From positions 6,662,794 to 6,726,793 of the forward strand of contig VXAI01000021.1 in NCBI GenBank assembly GCA_013399305.1: DNA of 64,000 nt. The letters run 5' to 3'. Of the stretch, positions 42,201 to 64,000 are shown piece by piece (the first letter of the stretch is position 1; every line of letters starts with the position of its first letter). The notes under the pieces were generated by a model that saw nothing but the letters and a program-made list of their open reading frames with translations, ran no database searches and had not been told where the DNA came from. Source of the DNA: Rostratula benghalensis (lineage: Eukaryota > Chordata > Aves > Charadriiformes > Rostratulidae). The position numbers were made by a program, and so were the translations under genes.

Positions 42201-43689
42201 CTTTCTAGCCTTCACTGAATGCCACAGCAACTGGTATTTTCTCTTGTGGGGATATATACACAGCAACACTCAGAAATGTGTGTGGCTCATGAGGTCATTT
42301 GCCTGAGTTAGTTTAAACTAATTTGTTCGGATAGTTGCCAGGAATCTAAACTGCCAATTTAACTAAACCCCACTGCTTACACTAAAAAGGTAGCTAGCCA
42401 TCTGAGAAGAGATAGAATTTCAGTCCAACAACGTTCAGACCCAGTTGATTTAACTGAGAGGGAAAAGGGATTTTAAGATGCCAACAATCTCTTTATGAGT
42501 TGTTCCAGTTTACCATCAACAGGTGCAGGCAAACATTTGTCTTAGTCCTAAGAATGACTGAACAATACTGCTGGCATTCACTTTTCTAGGAACAAAAAGA
42601 GAATTTAAAAACCCAGATGTTCTCCTTTTCAGCAGTTCCATTGAATAAGTGGAAACACAAATATTTCATCTGAATAAACACTGTAACTAACAGTTTGTCA
42701 AAAAAAGATTGAAAACTAGACAATGAGATGTAACAACATTGCCTCTCAGATTGAAGACAGGAGTAAAACATTTGTCTGAAAGTCAATTATGCAAATTAAT
42801 AGTGTATCTAAATGGTTTAAGTAAATGTCAGAAGTGCTTTTATGTGACATGAGTGCCAGTAAACTCCCTAACAGCATTGTGTTGAGTATCTTATAATAGA
42901 CATTCGTTTCATAGCTCAGATCTGCAGTTTTGTCTCAAATACACTCTTGAAAAGCAGTGCAGAATTCGCTAAAGGAAAATGCTGTACCCTACGAAATCCA
43001 ACAGTTTACCTTTTTACCCAATAAAATTTTAGCTAGTGTAAGCAAGCAGACTGAAAAAAAGAAACTGGAATTATTTTAAGTAATGATTACAGGCTAAGAC
43101 TGTGTTTATATTCAAAAAGGAAAATTTCCTTAGTGAAACTTACTGATTTGGAGAAGCCTCAATTTTGTAAATTCTTCCTGTTGCTATCTATCTTAGCTCT
43201 CCAATAACAATGTAGGAAAAAAACCATCATACTATTGACTAGCAAATAGTATAGAAACTATACTTAAAAACAAACAAAAATCAACAATAAGACATTGTTT
43301 CAACAGAAGCTACATAGATATAGCCATGCTGGCCAATCTTGCCTTGCAGAAGAAACAGACAAGATACTAATTGTATTAATTCTTTTTTTTTTTTTTGTCC
43401 AAATGCTTGCCTATTATTATTAAAGTTGATGAGAACATACAAGAATAATTGCTAAAAGCTGTCTGACCTTGTAAACAAAAATGACTAAACATCTTTTTTT
43501 TAGTATTATTCGGACACAATAACTACACTTCAACACCAGGCATGCTTTGTATCCAGTCTCATAATTGGATATAAAAGTGGTTTAAAGAGAAAACTAATGT
43601 GACTGCAACTTGTTATAGAATACCCAACATTGTAGACATTACTATGACCATATTGATTGTATCTGACTTTGAATTTGGCTCTCTGAGAC

Positions 43690-43752
43690 ATGGATTGACC
43701 CAATGACCTTCAGAGATCCCCTTCATCATAAGTCATTTTGTGATTCTGTGAA
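43690..43752 (+). mobile_element. CR1 LINE 3'-tail fragment
   Basis: CATGGATTGACCCAATGACC followed by TCAGAGATCCCCTTCATCAT and TTTTGTGATTCTGTGAAGG resembles the last 60 bases of CR1 (GGACTAGATGACCTC.AGAGGTCCC.TCC.. ATTCTGTGATTCTGTGA). Divergence is high. Only the extreme 3' end is present. Confidence 0.7.
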
Positions 43753-43908
43753 GGAAAACTGAAAACACGTGGGAACACTTCGTTGCATTTCAATTTACTC
43801 TATTTATACCTCAATACCGCCCTCTGCTGATGTTTATACAGTTTGATTATTAGCACAGAAAAATTGTGAGGCTATTTTATTTGAATGTTTGAATATGCTT
43901 CCTGAGAA

Positions 43909-43928
43909 AGAAGGAAGGAAGGAAGGAA
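43909..43928 (+). repeat. (AAGG)n microsatellite
   Basis: About five copies of the AAGG unit, purine-only, lying about 160 bp after the CR1 tail at 43690-43752. Confidence 0.9.
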
Positions 43929-45835
43929 ACAAACAATTTAGAAATGTTCTTGTTCACTAATATTCAAATCAGTACAGCAAGCTGAATTTCTAGGTTTATG
44001 GCAGAGAATATAACTAATCAATACTTTACCAGGTCAGTTTGGAAAGTGTTCATATATTTAAGGTCAAAGCACGTGTCTTCTCTGTCATGCAATAAAAGTT
44101 TAGGAGACTTCAGTCTTCAGAACTACAGAAAAACCCCTATCCAGTGCATATAAAAAGCTCCAAAGAGAACTATCATCCTTCCTTGCTACAACAATAGCAA
44201 AACCATCCAGGTAACTTGGAGGAGGAGATTAAAAGGGATATGATGGATAAAACTCCCAAACCTGGAAGATCAGAGTGACAAGAAGAATTAGAAAACATTT
44301 ATCTCCAGCTGCCTGAGCTCTAGTTTCACATATAGAAAACTATGTAAGTGACAAAGAGAATCTAGTAATCTCAATGTAATCTTTAGTAAAGAAAGGATTT
44401 TGACGTAATTTATTGTCATTATCTCCTAGCAGGTTCTACTTAGGAGGGCAACATCAAAAATGTTTTTTAAGAAAGAAACAGTTAAAAGGCATGGATGTAA
44501 AAAACAAAACAATACAATACACAAAAGCAAGCCAGCTTCTCCAACCACTTGTCAGGATCAGGACCAGCTATTTCAGAATTTTCTCAGTTGTATGAGAATT
44601 AAATGTTAATAAATCTGCTGCAAAGCTTTGCAAAAGGAAATAAAAGTTTTTCCCTTCAAAACTTTCAGTCTACTTAAATTTAATTTCTAAGAAATTTTTT
44701 TTTCTCCAATACTTACACTAATGTCCAATTTTTTAAGTGTTCTACAGAAGTGTTTGTCTTATTCTGTACATATTGCTAAATTTGTGTGAGGTTGTTTTGT
44801 TGGGTTTTTTTCTTTTTTATTCCTACAGTCTCAATGGCCTAGTTAATAATAACCTATTATAAATCACAATAACTTAATTTTTCTTTAAGTAATTACTTAA
44901 TTTTTTTAAAGTAATATATGTATTTTTATATTGGAGTTAAGATATTAGGAAAAATGTTTGCATCAGTGACATTACCAATCACATGTGTGTGAATTCAAAG
45001 GTTTCATGGCTTTAATGTTTCCTATGATGATGTATAAAGCCTTTCATAAAGCAGCAACTGTTTACAAAAAACAGATTATTCCACTTATCCATGGTAAAAT
45101 ACAAGTTATGCTAAAGAAAAGTAAAAAGCTATCTTTTTCTATATTCTGCTAAATGGGACAGAAGAGCAATAAATACTAGCAGAGGAAATTCAGGCTAAAC
45201 TTTCTGAAAACCTTAAACAGCAAGGTTAAACAATGAAATTGATCACAAGGGCTGCAAGGTTTCCATCACTGCAGTATCAAACAGATTAATATCAGTACTG
45301 TATTCTTTGTGTACAGCTTCTGCATAAAGTGGCAGAGCTAAATTAAGAAGTAAGCATATATTTTTAAGATTACATTACAAAACACAGCCACCCTTGGCAC
45401 TGTTAAAAAAGGACTCAATTTTAGCAGTAGATATGATTTAAAAAGTGAGAATCTGAGGCGTACATACCAGACTTGAGTCACATAGCTACCAAATGTACTA
45501 CGTCCACCATTTTTGCCTTTTTGAGTTGCTTAGTTTGTGGCTTAAGTTGCATTACATTTAATTAATGCAAAGGATTTATGCCTGAACGGTATTTAGTTAT
45601 TAACTAGTTAAAAGTGTTTCTCTTGGGAGTTTTGTGTTTCCAGCACATTAATTACCATATATTCACATTGAAATTGCAAAATAATCTGTTGAAGTGCAAA
45701 CAGGAGTCCCTCTTTACTCAGTGAGATAATAACGAGGAGAAACTTGTGTTGCATCTTCCTTCATTTAAATGATCTGATCTGTATGCATGCATAGTCACTT
45801 GACTGATATAAATAATCTTTTACTCATACTTGCAG

Positions 45836-46079
45836 AGGCAGCATAGTTCTCGGAGTTTCTTTACTGGCTTCTGAATCAACAGAATTCTTGACTAAGTTCC
45901 AGTAGCAGCTCTATTAGTGGTGATGTGCAAGCCGGAAAGAACACAACTTGACTTTACATCCCAGGCCGAGCTCGAAGATAGAAACCCAGTATTATTTATA
46001 AACATACTGCATCATGGATGGCGATTCCAGCAGCACAGGACTACAAAACACTAACAGTTCTGCTTCTGCCCTTCGGAAA
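45836..46079 (+). other. Candidate exon with start codon, gene unknown
   Basis: A plus-strand acceptor (CTTTTACTCATACTTGCAG) is followed by about 180 bp with several CpGs in a CpG-poor setting. Next comes an ATG at 46014 in strong context (ATCATGG, A at -3 and G at +4) with an in-frame TAA upstream. Up to a possible donor AAA/GTAAAA at 46080 it reads MDGDSSSTGLQNTNSSASAL plus RK, 22 codons. If not spliced, the frame ends with TGA at 46100. The minus strand also has a plausible donor (GCAA/GTATGAG) at the left edge, so this could instead be an antisense exon. I do not recognise the peptide and saw no convincing downstream partner exon before CTR9. Confidence 0.25.
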
Positions 46080-46100
46080 GTAAAATCAGCTCTGAACTGA

Positions 46101-49100
46101 GGCAGACACACAGGCACAGCTTACTGAGAGAGGCCAATTTCATTCCTCACACTATTCAGCTTTACTCACTTTGTGAATGATTGATACTGTTCTGCTAATA
46201 GTCAAAACCAAGAATTTCCAGGCAGTTTGCAATACAGTATTTCTAGCCCAGTAGCTTGCTACTGCTGTGAAGTGGGTTGAGAATATGAAGTTCAATATCT
46301 CCCTCTATAACCACCCTGAGATATTAGGGAACACCGTTTTTAAAATATGCCTTGAGAAGCAGAAAAGGAATGTCTGAAAACTTACAGCTGTACATTATTT
46401 TTCTTTCTACATGCTGTTACCTGCTTCTGGGAAGTTACAGTTAACTGGTACTTGTTCAGTTAAATTACTTTATAAATAGATATTCATTGCTGCTCACACA
46501 CCAGTGTTATCCACTTGCCACATGCCTTCAGGAGTTGAGCAAGAAAGGATACTCAGAGCAATACATAGAAATAGTTTCCAAATTATCTAGTGAACCAGTG
46601 CCTAGAATACCTCCTCACATCTTAAAATAACATATGCTTCTGGCTGATAAGTTATTGGTTGTCTTCCAATCTGAGGCCTTGATTCAGGAAGATAGCTAGA
46701 CATACGGCTGGTCAAGTCAAGAATCAGTGGCTCTAATTGCCTGGATGAAGTTAATTGTAAACTTAAGTTACTTGTTGATAGAAGGTACGAAAACAGTCTT
46801 CAAGTATGGCACCCATCCACATTACTTCTCAAGTAACTGAACAAAATGTCCCTGGCCTTCTAAAAAAAATGTGGAAATAAACACATCAAGTGCTAGACAG
46901 AAACACAGAACAGACATTTCTTAAATAAATTAATAGCTAGACACACATTGTGCTATTACACTGGAGTCGTAAAGTAATCTGATTTCAAATTTTCATCCAC
47001 AATATAGGATGATAAAAAAATTAAGTGTTTTCCATTGTTAATAGTAAGAGGCATGTTAAGAGATTGTATAGAAACATTGGCATAAAGGTCAAGTTTTAAA
47101 AGTTCAATTTTTCCTCTTGGGATGAAATAAATTACAGAAAGACATAGCTGTTTCACTACTAGTAATTGGATCCAGTAGAATAATAGTTCCTAGCTTGAGG
47201 GGAAAAAAATCCCCAGGACTTAAAGTTATTAGTGTGCCCAACAAAAACTAAATACGTATATTTAAAAAGTAAGAAAGAGATATTAAAGAAACATTAGAGA
47301 TTGAGGGTGGCAGGAGGAGAAGGAGGGCATGAAGTTATATGAAAATAGAAACATAAAATAAAACTTTAAAAAGTCCAAACACCTCTAACATTAATACTGT
47401 GGTTAAGAGTGTATACTGTTCACCCTGAAGCTATATATTCTATCAGTGTTTCTGTTAAGGTCAAAGGAAACATCCATGAAATCTAAGTTCATGGATATGT
47501 AAATAGGCAGAAGGTTACTTACAGTTTATTGAGTGTATACAAAATTATTATGTACTATATTATATTTATTATACNNNNNNNNNNNNNNNNNNNNAACTAT
47601 GTTATGCATTAAATATAATGTACACATGTGTAAGGAAGGGGAAAATATATCTCTGTGTGTGTGTATATACACTTTATTTCAAAATACAAATATTTCTTTA
47701 TTTTGACATTCCTCATTTTAAAAATTGTTCTTAAAAGGTTGCATTAAGCTTTTAATAGCTTTAAATGTTGACTCAAAAAATATTAAAAAGACAGTACTCA
47801 AACTCCAAGCTTAGGTCTCCTGTTTACATCTTAAACTTTACAAATTCAGATCATCTACACATCTAGGAATTCCAAAGTGTTTATTAACTGAAATATTAAT
47901 CATACCCAGCTTCTGCAACATCCATGACATTCAGCCTTCTGAGTTTTGCTCTCCCTATTTTCAAGCACATTAGAAATAGGCTTGAAGTTTTCAGAAAAAT
48001 TCTGCATACTAAAAAAGAGGTTTATATCAACTTCTAATTTTATTTTTTTTTAAACTAGATTGGGGGTATTCACAGTCACAAGTTACTGAACCGATATTCA
48101 GATCTGATTTGGCAGGAGACCCATAAAAAGTTAGGGCATTAATGTGTGTAAATCTGGTCACTTTTAGTGCTTAAACAAAAGTGGAAAGGGTTCTATAGCA
48201 GAAGGGAGACAGAAAAAGGTAAATAATCAGAAAGAGACTATGGATGTTAGACATCAAAATTAATTGGGTTTTTTTCTTTAATTTCTATGTATAGAAGTCA
48301 GTATATAGTTTATATGATAAATCACATTAATGAAAAGTACTTTGAAAACAACCAGCCACCTCCAGGAAACAGAGTAAGATTTGTTGACATATTCCCAAAA
48401 GCTTTATTTGTCTTCAGGCTGATTCTCAGGCTTCATCCTTCCTGAGAATTTCAGCACAAGTGTGCATTGTTATTTTTGGAACTGACTTCTACACTCAAGT
48501 ATTGCTTGTATAATGTGTTTTCCTTTTCTTAAACTTTGTTAAAAATTTGTTTTTAGAGACCATGCACAGATTTCAGCATGAATTGTTTTAACAGTGATAC
48601 AAAGCAAGGAAAAGATTTTAAAGATGTAGCCTATCCATTAATTTCATAACGTTTTCAAAAGTGCACTTATTGTAGCAGAAGATAACTATTTCTGTACCTA
48701 TTCTGTAGTCTTTTCTTACCTTCAATTTTCAGTATACAAATAACATTCCATTGAATATGGACACAATATTTTATTTTAAGCCTTTTATGAAAAAATAACT
48801 ATGATTTTAAAACCTTATTAAAATATGTCAAAGTATCTGTCAGAAAACCCCCAACATTTTATGAAAATAACTTTATCAAAAAGACTGGAAAATGGGGAGA
48901 TGCTACATCACCATGTTCCTGGGTCAGCTACTAATATGTCTGTTGAAACTATAGATCATTTTGATCTGTATGTTGAAAAATTTCATTTCAAAGAACATGG
49001 TATCAGAACTCAGGAGTCCTCCTGGAAGAAAGCTTTGGCAAAGAATAATCAGTAGTCTCCATCTCAATATTTTTTAAATTATTTTTTAAAACTTTGCTCT

Positions 49101-49562
49101 GTTCAAGTGCACGGTTTTGTAAAACTAAGTATTTTAAAAAGAGACAGAATACAGAATAGAAAAATTTCTGAAGTTCATCTTAAGTAGGAGAAAATTCCTC
49201 TCTTTCTCTCTAGCTGTAAATCCAATTAAAATCTGAAAGACACTAAATCTTCCTAGTGAACAATCTATTCCAGAAACTAGTGATACTTATTTCTTTACAT
49301 TTCAACACTGCAATGTCATCTGATACCTCTACAATCTTTTCTATAATCCTCACTTGTCCTATTAATTGTTGACATGCATTTTAAATCTGTAATGCTATTG
49401 CATCATCTCCAAAAAAGCCTTCACCAGGAAAAGAAGGGGAAAAAAATCTGCTTTTTCTAAGTAGCTCTTTATGTATGAGGTATATATCATTCAAATAAAA
49501 TTTACCATTGAAAAATTAGCTGTGTCAATCACAGCTTCCTGGAATATGTAAGCATATTTATT
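46101..49562. other. AT-rich DNA, no gene seen
   Basis: It includes a 20-N gap at 47575-47594, flanked by TA-rich sequence, and a short (TG)n at 47654-47664. The 76-codon plus-strand frame at 48825-49055 has no recognisable domain and is probably chance. Confidence 0.6.
47575..47594. other. Assembly gap (20 N)
   Basis: A short run of N in TA-rich sequence (TATATTATATTTATTATAC before it), most likely a low-complexity break of unknown true length. Confidence 0.99.
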
Positions 49563-49733
49563 GGAACAGGCTAGCCAGGGAAGTGGTTGATTCACCTTTC
49601 CTGGAGGTATTTAAAAGACAGGTAGACGTAGTGCTGAGTGACATGGTTTAGTGGTAACTTGGTGGGGTTGGGTTAACGGTTGGGACTTGATGACCTTAAA
49701 GGTCATCTTCCAATCAAAACTATTCTGTGATTT
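49563..49733 (+). mobile_element. CR1 LINE 3'-end fragment
   Basis: It begins GGAACAGGCTAGCCAGGGAA and runs through GGTATTTAAAAGACAGGTAG, GACATGGTTTAGTGGT and GTTGGGACTTGATGACCTT to CTATTCTGTGATTT. This is the well-known CR1 3' terminal region, about 170 bp, with only the short CR1 tail motif at the end and no poly(A). Confidence 0.9.
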
Positions 49734-52700
49734 CATGTGTATGTAATTTTATAATTTAAGTACAAATGCATTCTCTCTCCATCTTCAAATACACAACTTC
49801 CTTAAAGCTTTCACTTGCAAAAAATTCTGTAGATTTAGATGACTATCTAATTCAGTAGGACATAATTATATTTATTGGATAAATAAGGCAAATACAGTCA
49901 TATGAGAAAATGTGAGCAACAACAACAAAAAAAGTTACTAGTTCTGGCAGCATAACATAATACACTTTTAGTAGCTATACAAAATGTTTCTGGGTCTGTA
50001 AAAATACTACACCTTCAAGAGAAGCAACATAAAGCAGTAAAGACCTCCCATTCTTACAGCTCTGTCTTGTTATGTTTCACATTGTTTCATCAAAAGAAAA
50101 AGAGCTAGCTTTGTGGGAAAAGAATACCCACAACATTGCTCAAAGTACATTGAGCAGAGCCTGCTTCAGCATTCCCTGTCAGCAGAACAGGATCTCTTAA
50201 TTCATTACCCTAGCAAGTTTGAGACACATAGCTAATTCAACAGCCTCTTGAACTACTGCAATATGAAACCATCTAACAAAACAATTTATATACTTATTAA
50301 CTCAATTTTTAGCACTTTCTAAACTAACCCACCCAACATCTTACTACACCTGTTTACCATCTCTTCAAGATACACATACTGTATCAAGGCCTTAAGTATT
50401 AATAAACTTAAATGGCTCTGATCAGTCTCACATGGTGCATCCTGCCTACAGCTCAGGACCCAACAGTCCTTCTCTGAGTTCTGCTGTAACTAGCCATACA
50501 TACTCTCTTGAGCTGGATCTTTGACTGAGGACTGAGTTCTTCCTTGACCTTAGAGTTACCCTATCAATAAGGAGCCGCCTGGCAACCACTAAACTGTTAG
50601 GCCCTGCTTCACTGGCTGGTGCTTGTAATTTGATTTTAGACCTGCCCCACCGTTGTGGACTTGCCTAATATTTATCCTGCTCAGGTACTCTGGGGTGGGT
50701 CAGAGCTGGCAAAGCCCTTGCTCAACCCCTGGGTTCTTTCCCTCATGGAACAGCAGCCCTCGCTGTTTCCTGATGCAGATCACCAAGCTCTTCAAACCAG
50801 TGTAGTATCTTTTCATTAACAAGTGACTACTAGAGTGATAGTTCTCACTGTAGAATGGAATTAACTTGCATTCTACTGATTTCTAAAACAACATCTAGCT
50901 TTACTCTTAAAAAAAAAACCAAAACCCTGAAGAAAAAAGTTACTTGCTCTACAAAAGTTACAAAAGCTTTGTTGCTACAATACTCTCTTCTCACCACCCA
51001 CCTGTTTTAAATGCAGGTTTATTTATTTAAGCATAGACACCTGAAACATAAATGATACTGTTTGCAAAGAGTAGTGGTCAGGTAGGTAAAGGCCTTTTTT
51101 ATTATATTATTAAAGTAGCTTAGTTAAAATCAACTTTCATTCTTGAGAAAAGCTTACAATTATATGTGGTAAATATCACAAGTGGATGTTCAATTCGCTA
51201 TAGATACTTTATATTTTTATCAGAAGTTTTGATATTGATAATCCAAGTTTAAAAGTAGCAATTTGAATTTTTGTAATTAAAAGTTTCAATTAAATTAGAA
51301 GACTGCAAGACGAAACAAGTCTCTTCTTGAAATGTTCCCAGGCACTCAGAAAGTTTTTTTTTAAAAAAGCATTTTCATTAGAAAAATATTTTATACATTA
51401 AAGAAGTTCTACGTACCTGATAGTGATTTATTGTTATCAGTGTATATGGAAAACAGGAGTCTTCCGACTTTAAGCAATACAAAATTCAATAGTTTGCATA
51501 GTTGCTGTTTCAGCCTAAATTGCTTCAAACATAATATCTAAATATCTAAAATATCTAAAAAGCAGGTTCTTTGTGAAAAATCACCCTGTAAATCAGAAAA
51601 GTAAACTTAGGAACTCTATTTATTTAGCACCTTACTCTGCTATGTTGGTTTTGGCATGCTTTTAAGAAAAAAAAAAGTCACACTTCCATTTATTTCAATC
51701 TCACTCTGTTTTCCTGCCACATGAAAAAGTTTCTCCACGAAAGGTATTTATAGGACATACCTACTCAAAGACCTATACGAGTACAAGAAATACTAGTTAC
51801 ACTTCATTGGAACAAGTAACTCAGTTCAGAATAAGCAGTGCATAAATAAAACCCAAAAGTTGAGATTCAAAATCTTAAGCAATTAAAAATACTATTTGCT
51901 TTGGCTTCAGAGAACAGATGTCACTGCAAGTAAGCTAGTCATAAGTACCACAAGATATACTATTAACGTAATTCACAATTAAATCTTTAAATCAAATTTT
52001 GTAACATAACATCTTACAGGTGTTACTATCAGTTCAGTCAAAATTCTTTATTATGTGGATGGTTAGCTACAGGCCAAAATCAAGTTTGCTTTAGGGTTTA
52101 ATAGGCTTTATAAGTAATATGTCATGGGTGTTGGGTTTTTTTTAATCTTAGAAATGTGTCAGAGGATCTTTCTGTCTTCCTACACTCTTTTCCCTTGGTA
52201 CAGTTGCAAAAATAACTAAGATGTTACTATGCATGCTGTGTTTTATCCAAATACATCAGTGCATCTGCCATTGTAATTGGAAAAAAATATTTGGGGACCC
52301 AATTCTGTAATTTCTTCTCTACTCAGGTACCTCCATGTGGCTGAATGCCTCACACAAAACAAGTTCCAGGATCAGGGTCCAGGTTCAAGATTCAGAATTT
52401 TATCAGACTGTAATCAAAAACACCTGGATAATTTGAAAAAAGTTGGCCAACCTGTTGTGGTTTGGGCCAGACTAGCCACTGGGATGTGGCTAAAAGACTG
52501 TAAATACATATTGATAATACTACAACACCTAAGCTAGTCAGATAATAGGTTTTGGGATTTATACAGTATTTTGTTGGGTTGTTTTGTTGTTTTGGGGTTT
52601 GCTTTTTTTTTTTTTCCACAAAGATAGGGAAAAGCCATGTATTCTACTGCATTTGGTTGGAAATCTTTAGCAATATTAAAATGACACAAGGAGAGGCATA

Positions 52701-52894
52701 GCCTCAAGACCAGAGAGTGCAAACCTATTCAATTCTAGCAGTGTGTAAGTGTATAAATACGCAGCATTATCTCTTGGTAGTCCCTCCATATATTTCTATA
52801 GGTAAGCATGTGATGCATACATCTAAATTAACGGGACTAATGCCTGTCTACAAGTCCCAAGTAAGCCCTCAGTCTGTCCTGAGGAGACTGCTCA
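49734..52894. other. CTR9 upstream flank, no gene seen
   Basis: Mostly AT-rich, except for a GC-richer block at about 50430-50800 that may be an old repeat. A/C-rich and T-rich runs occur near 50908-50927 and 52602-52615. No divergent coding gene shares the CTR9 promoter within this stretch. Confidence 0.6.
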
Positions 52895-52947
52895 CAGTTT
52901 AAGAGGCCACCGCACGGGAGGTCACACACCGCAACACGCAGTGCTCC

Positions 52948-53142
52948 GGGCGGAGCCAGGGCCGGGGCCGCTGACAGGCGGCGCCCGCTGTCCCGCCCCG
53001 CCGGTGCCTCGCCGCTCGCTAAGGGGCGCCCGCGAGGCCGCCGTTGCCTCAGGAACAGGGCCGCGCGCACCTCCTCCTCCTCAGGCAAGGGCGCCAGGCG
53101 GCCCCGCCAGGCGGGGATTGGCTGGTGAAGCCTCGCGGGCGG
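52948..53142. promoter_or_regulatory. Cluster of GC boxes (Sp1/KLF type)
   Basis: GGGCGG occurs at 52948-52953 and 53137-53142, and the reverse form CCGCCCCGCC at 52993-53002. They flank the region just upstream of the CCAAT box. This is typical of a TATA-less housekeeping promoter. In such GC-rich sequence some matches are expected by chance. Confidence 0.45.
53117..53121 (-). promoter_or_regulatory. Inverted CCAAT box (ATTGG)
   Basis: GGGGATTGGCTGG contains the NF-Y core ATTGG in a good flanking context, about 145 bp upstream of the CTR9 start codon inside the CpG island. The position suits a proximal promoter element. NF-Y binding is inferred from the motif alone. Confidence 0.5.
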
Positions 53143-53265
53143 AGGCAGCCCGCCTCCTCCGGCCTTGGGCTGAGCACGTCCGGGTCAGGCGGTGTTTGTG
53201 AGGGGAAGTGCGCGCCGGGCGGGCCGCTGCGTGCTGGCGGCTCGGCGGACAGCAGTGTCGCCATC

Positions 53266-64000
<10,735 letters not shown>

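Larger units (their letters stand above)
32655..43689. other. AT-rich DNA with low-complexity tracts, no confident gene
   Basis: It contains a purine-only tract at 35263-35301, a 50-N gap at 35527-35576, and A/C-only or A/C-rich tracts at 35938-35983 and about 36166-36223. A CpG-bearing patch with overlapping open frames lies at 41928-42269. Nothing here could be assigned to a gene. Confidence 0.6.

Overview
The window looks like draft genomic DNA from a bird, or less likely another sauropsid. The recognisable interspersed repeats are 5'-truncated CR1 LINE fragments ending in ATTCTGTGAT-type tails, there are no mammalian SINE or LINE hallmarks, some introns are very short (99 and 106 bp), and one sharp CpG island stands in otherwise AT-rich, CpG-poor sequence. 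Three N runs (35527-35576, 47575-47594, 58529-59013) are assembly gaps.

The one certain gene is the 5' part of CTR9, on the plus strand from 53266 to the right edge. CTR9 is the TPR scaffold of the Paf1 complex (PAF1C). Eleven coding exons join without a break into 471 codons, about 40% of the roughly 1170-residue vertebrate protein, and the last complete donor site lies in the final six bases of the window. The start codon sits in a CpG-island, TATA-less promoter (about 52895-53745) with GC boxes and an inverted CCAAT box. Intron 1 uses a non-canonical GC-AG splice pair. Introns 1 and 5 carry antisense CR1 fragments, and the one in intron 5 runs into the 485-base gap.

The left 52.9 kb is mostly a gene desert at the resolution of reading by eye. 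It holds three plus-strand CR1 fragments (about 32.1-32.65, 43.69-43.75 and 49.56-49.73 kb), simple repeats, and a few exon-like islands I could not assign. The best two are a spliced-exon-like segment with a strong start codon at 45836-46100 (+) and a 187-codon open frame at 18912-19472 (-). In mammals, from memory, the gene upstream of CTR9 in the opposite orientation is IRAG1/MRVI1, so minus-strand exons of that gene could lie here. None of the candidates matched what I remember of that protein, so none is named.

I found no CRISPR array, tRNA, rRNA, provirus or novel gene system. The main items for follow-up are the GC-AG intron, the open read-through frame after CTR9 exon 9, and the unassigned exon-like islands.
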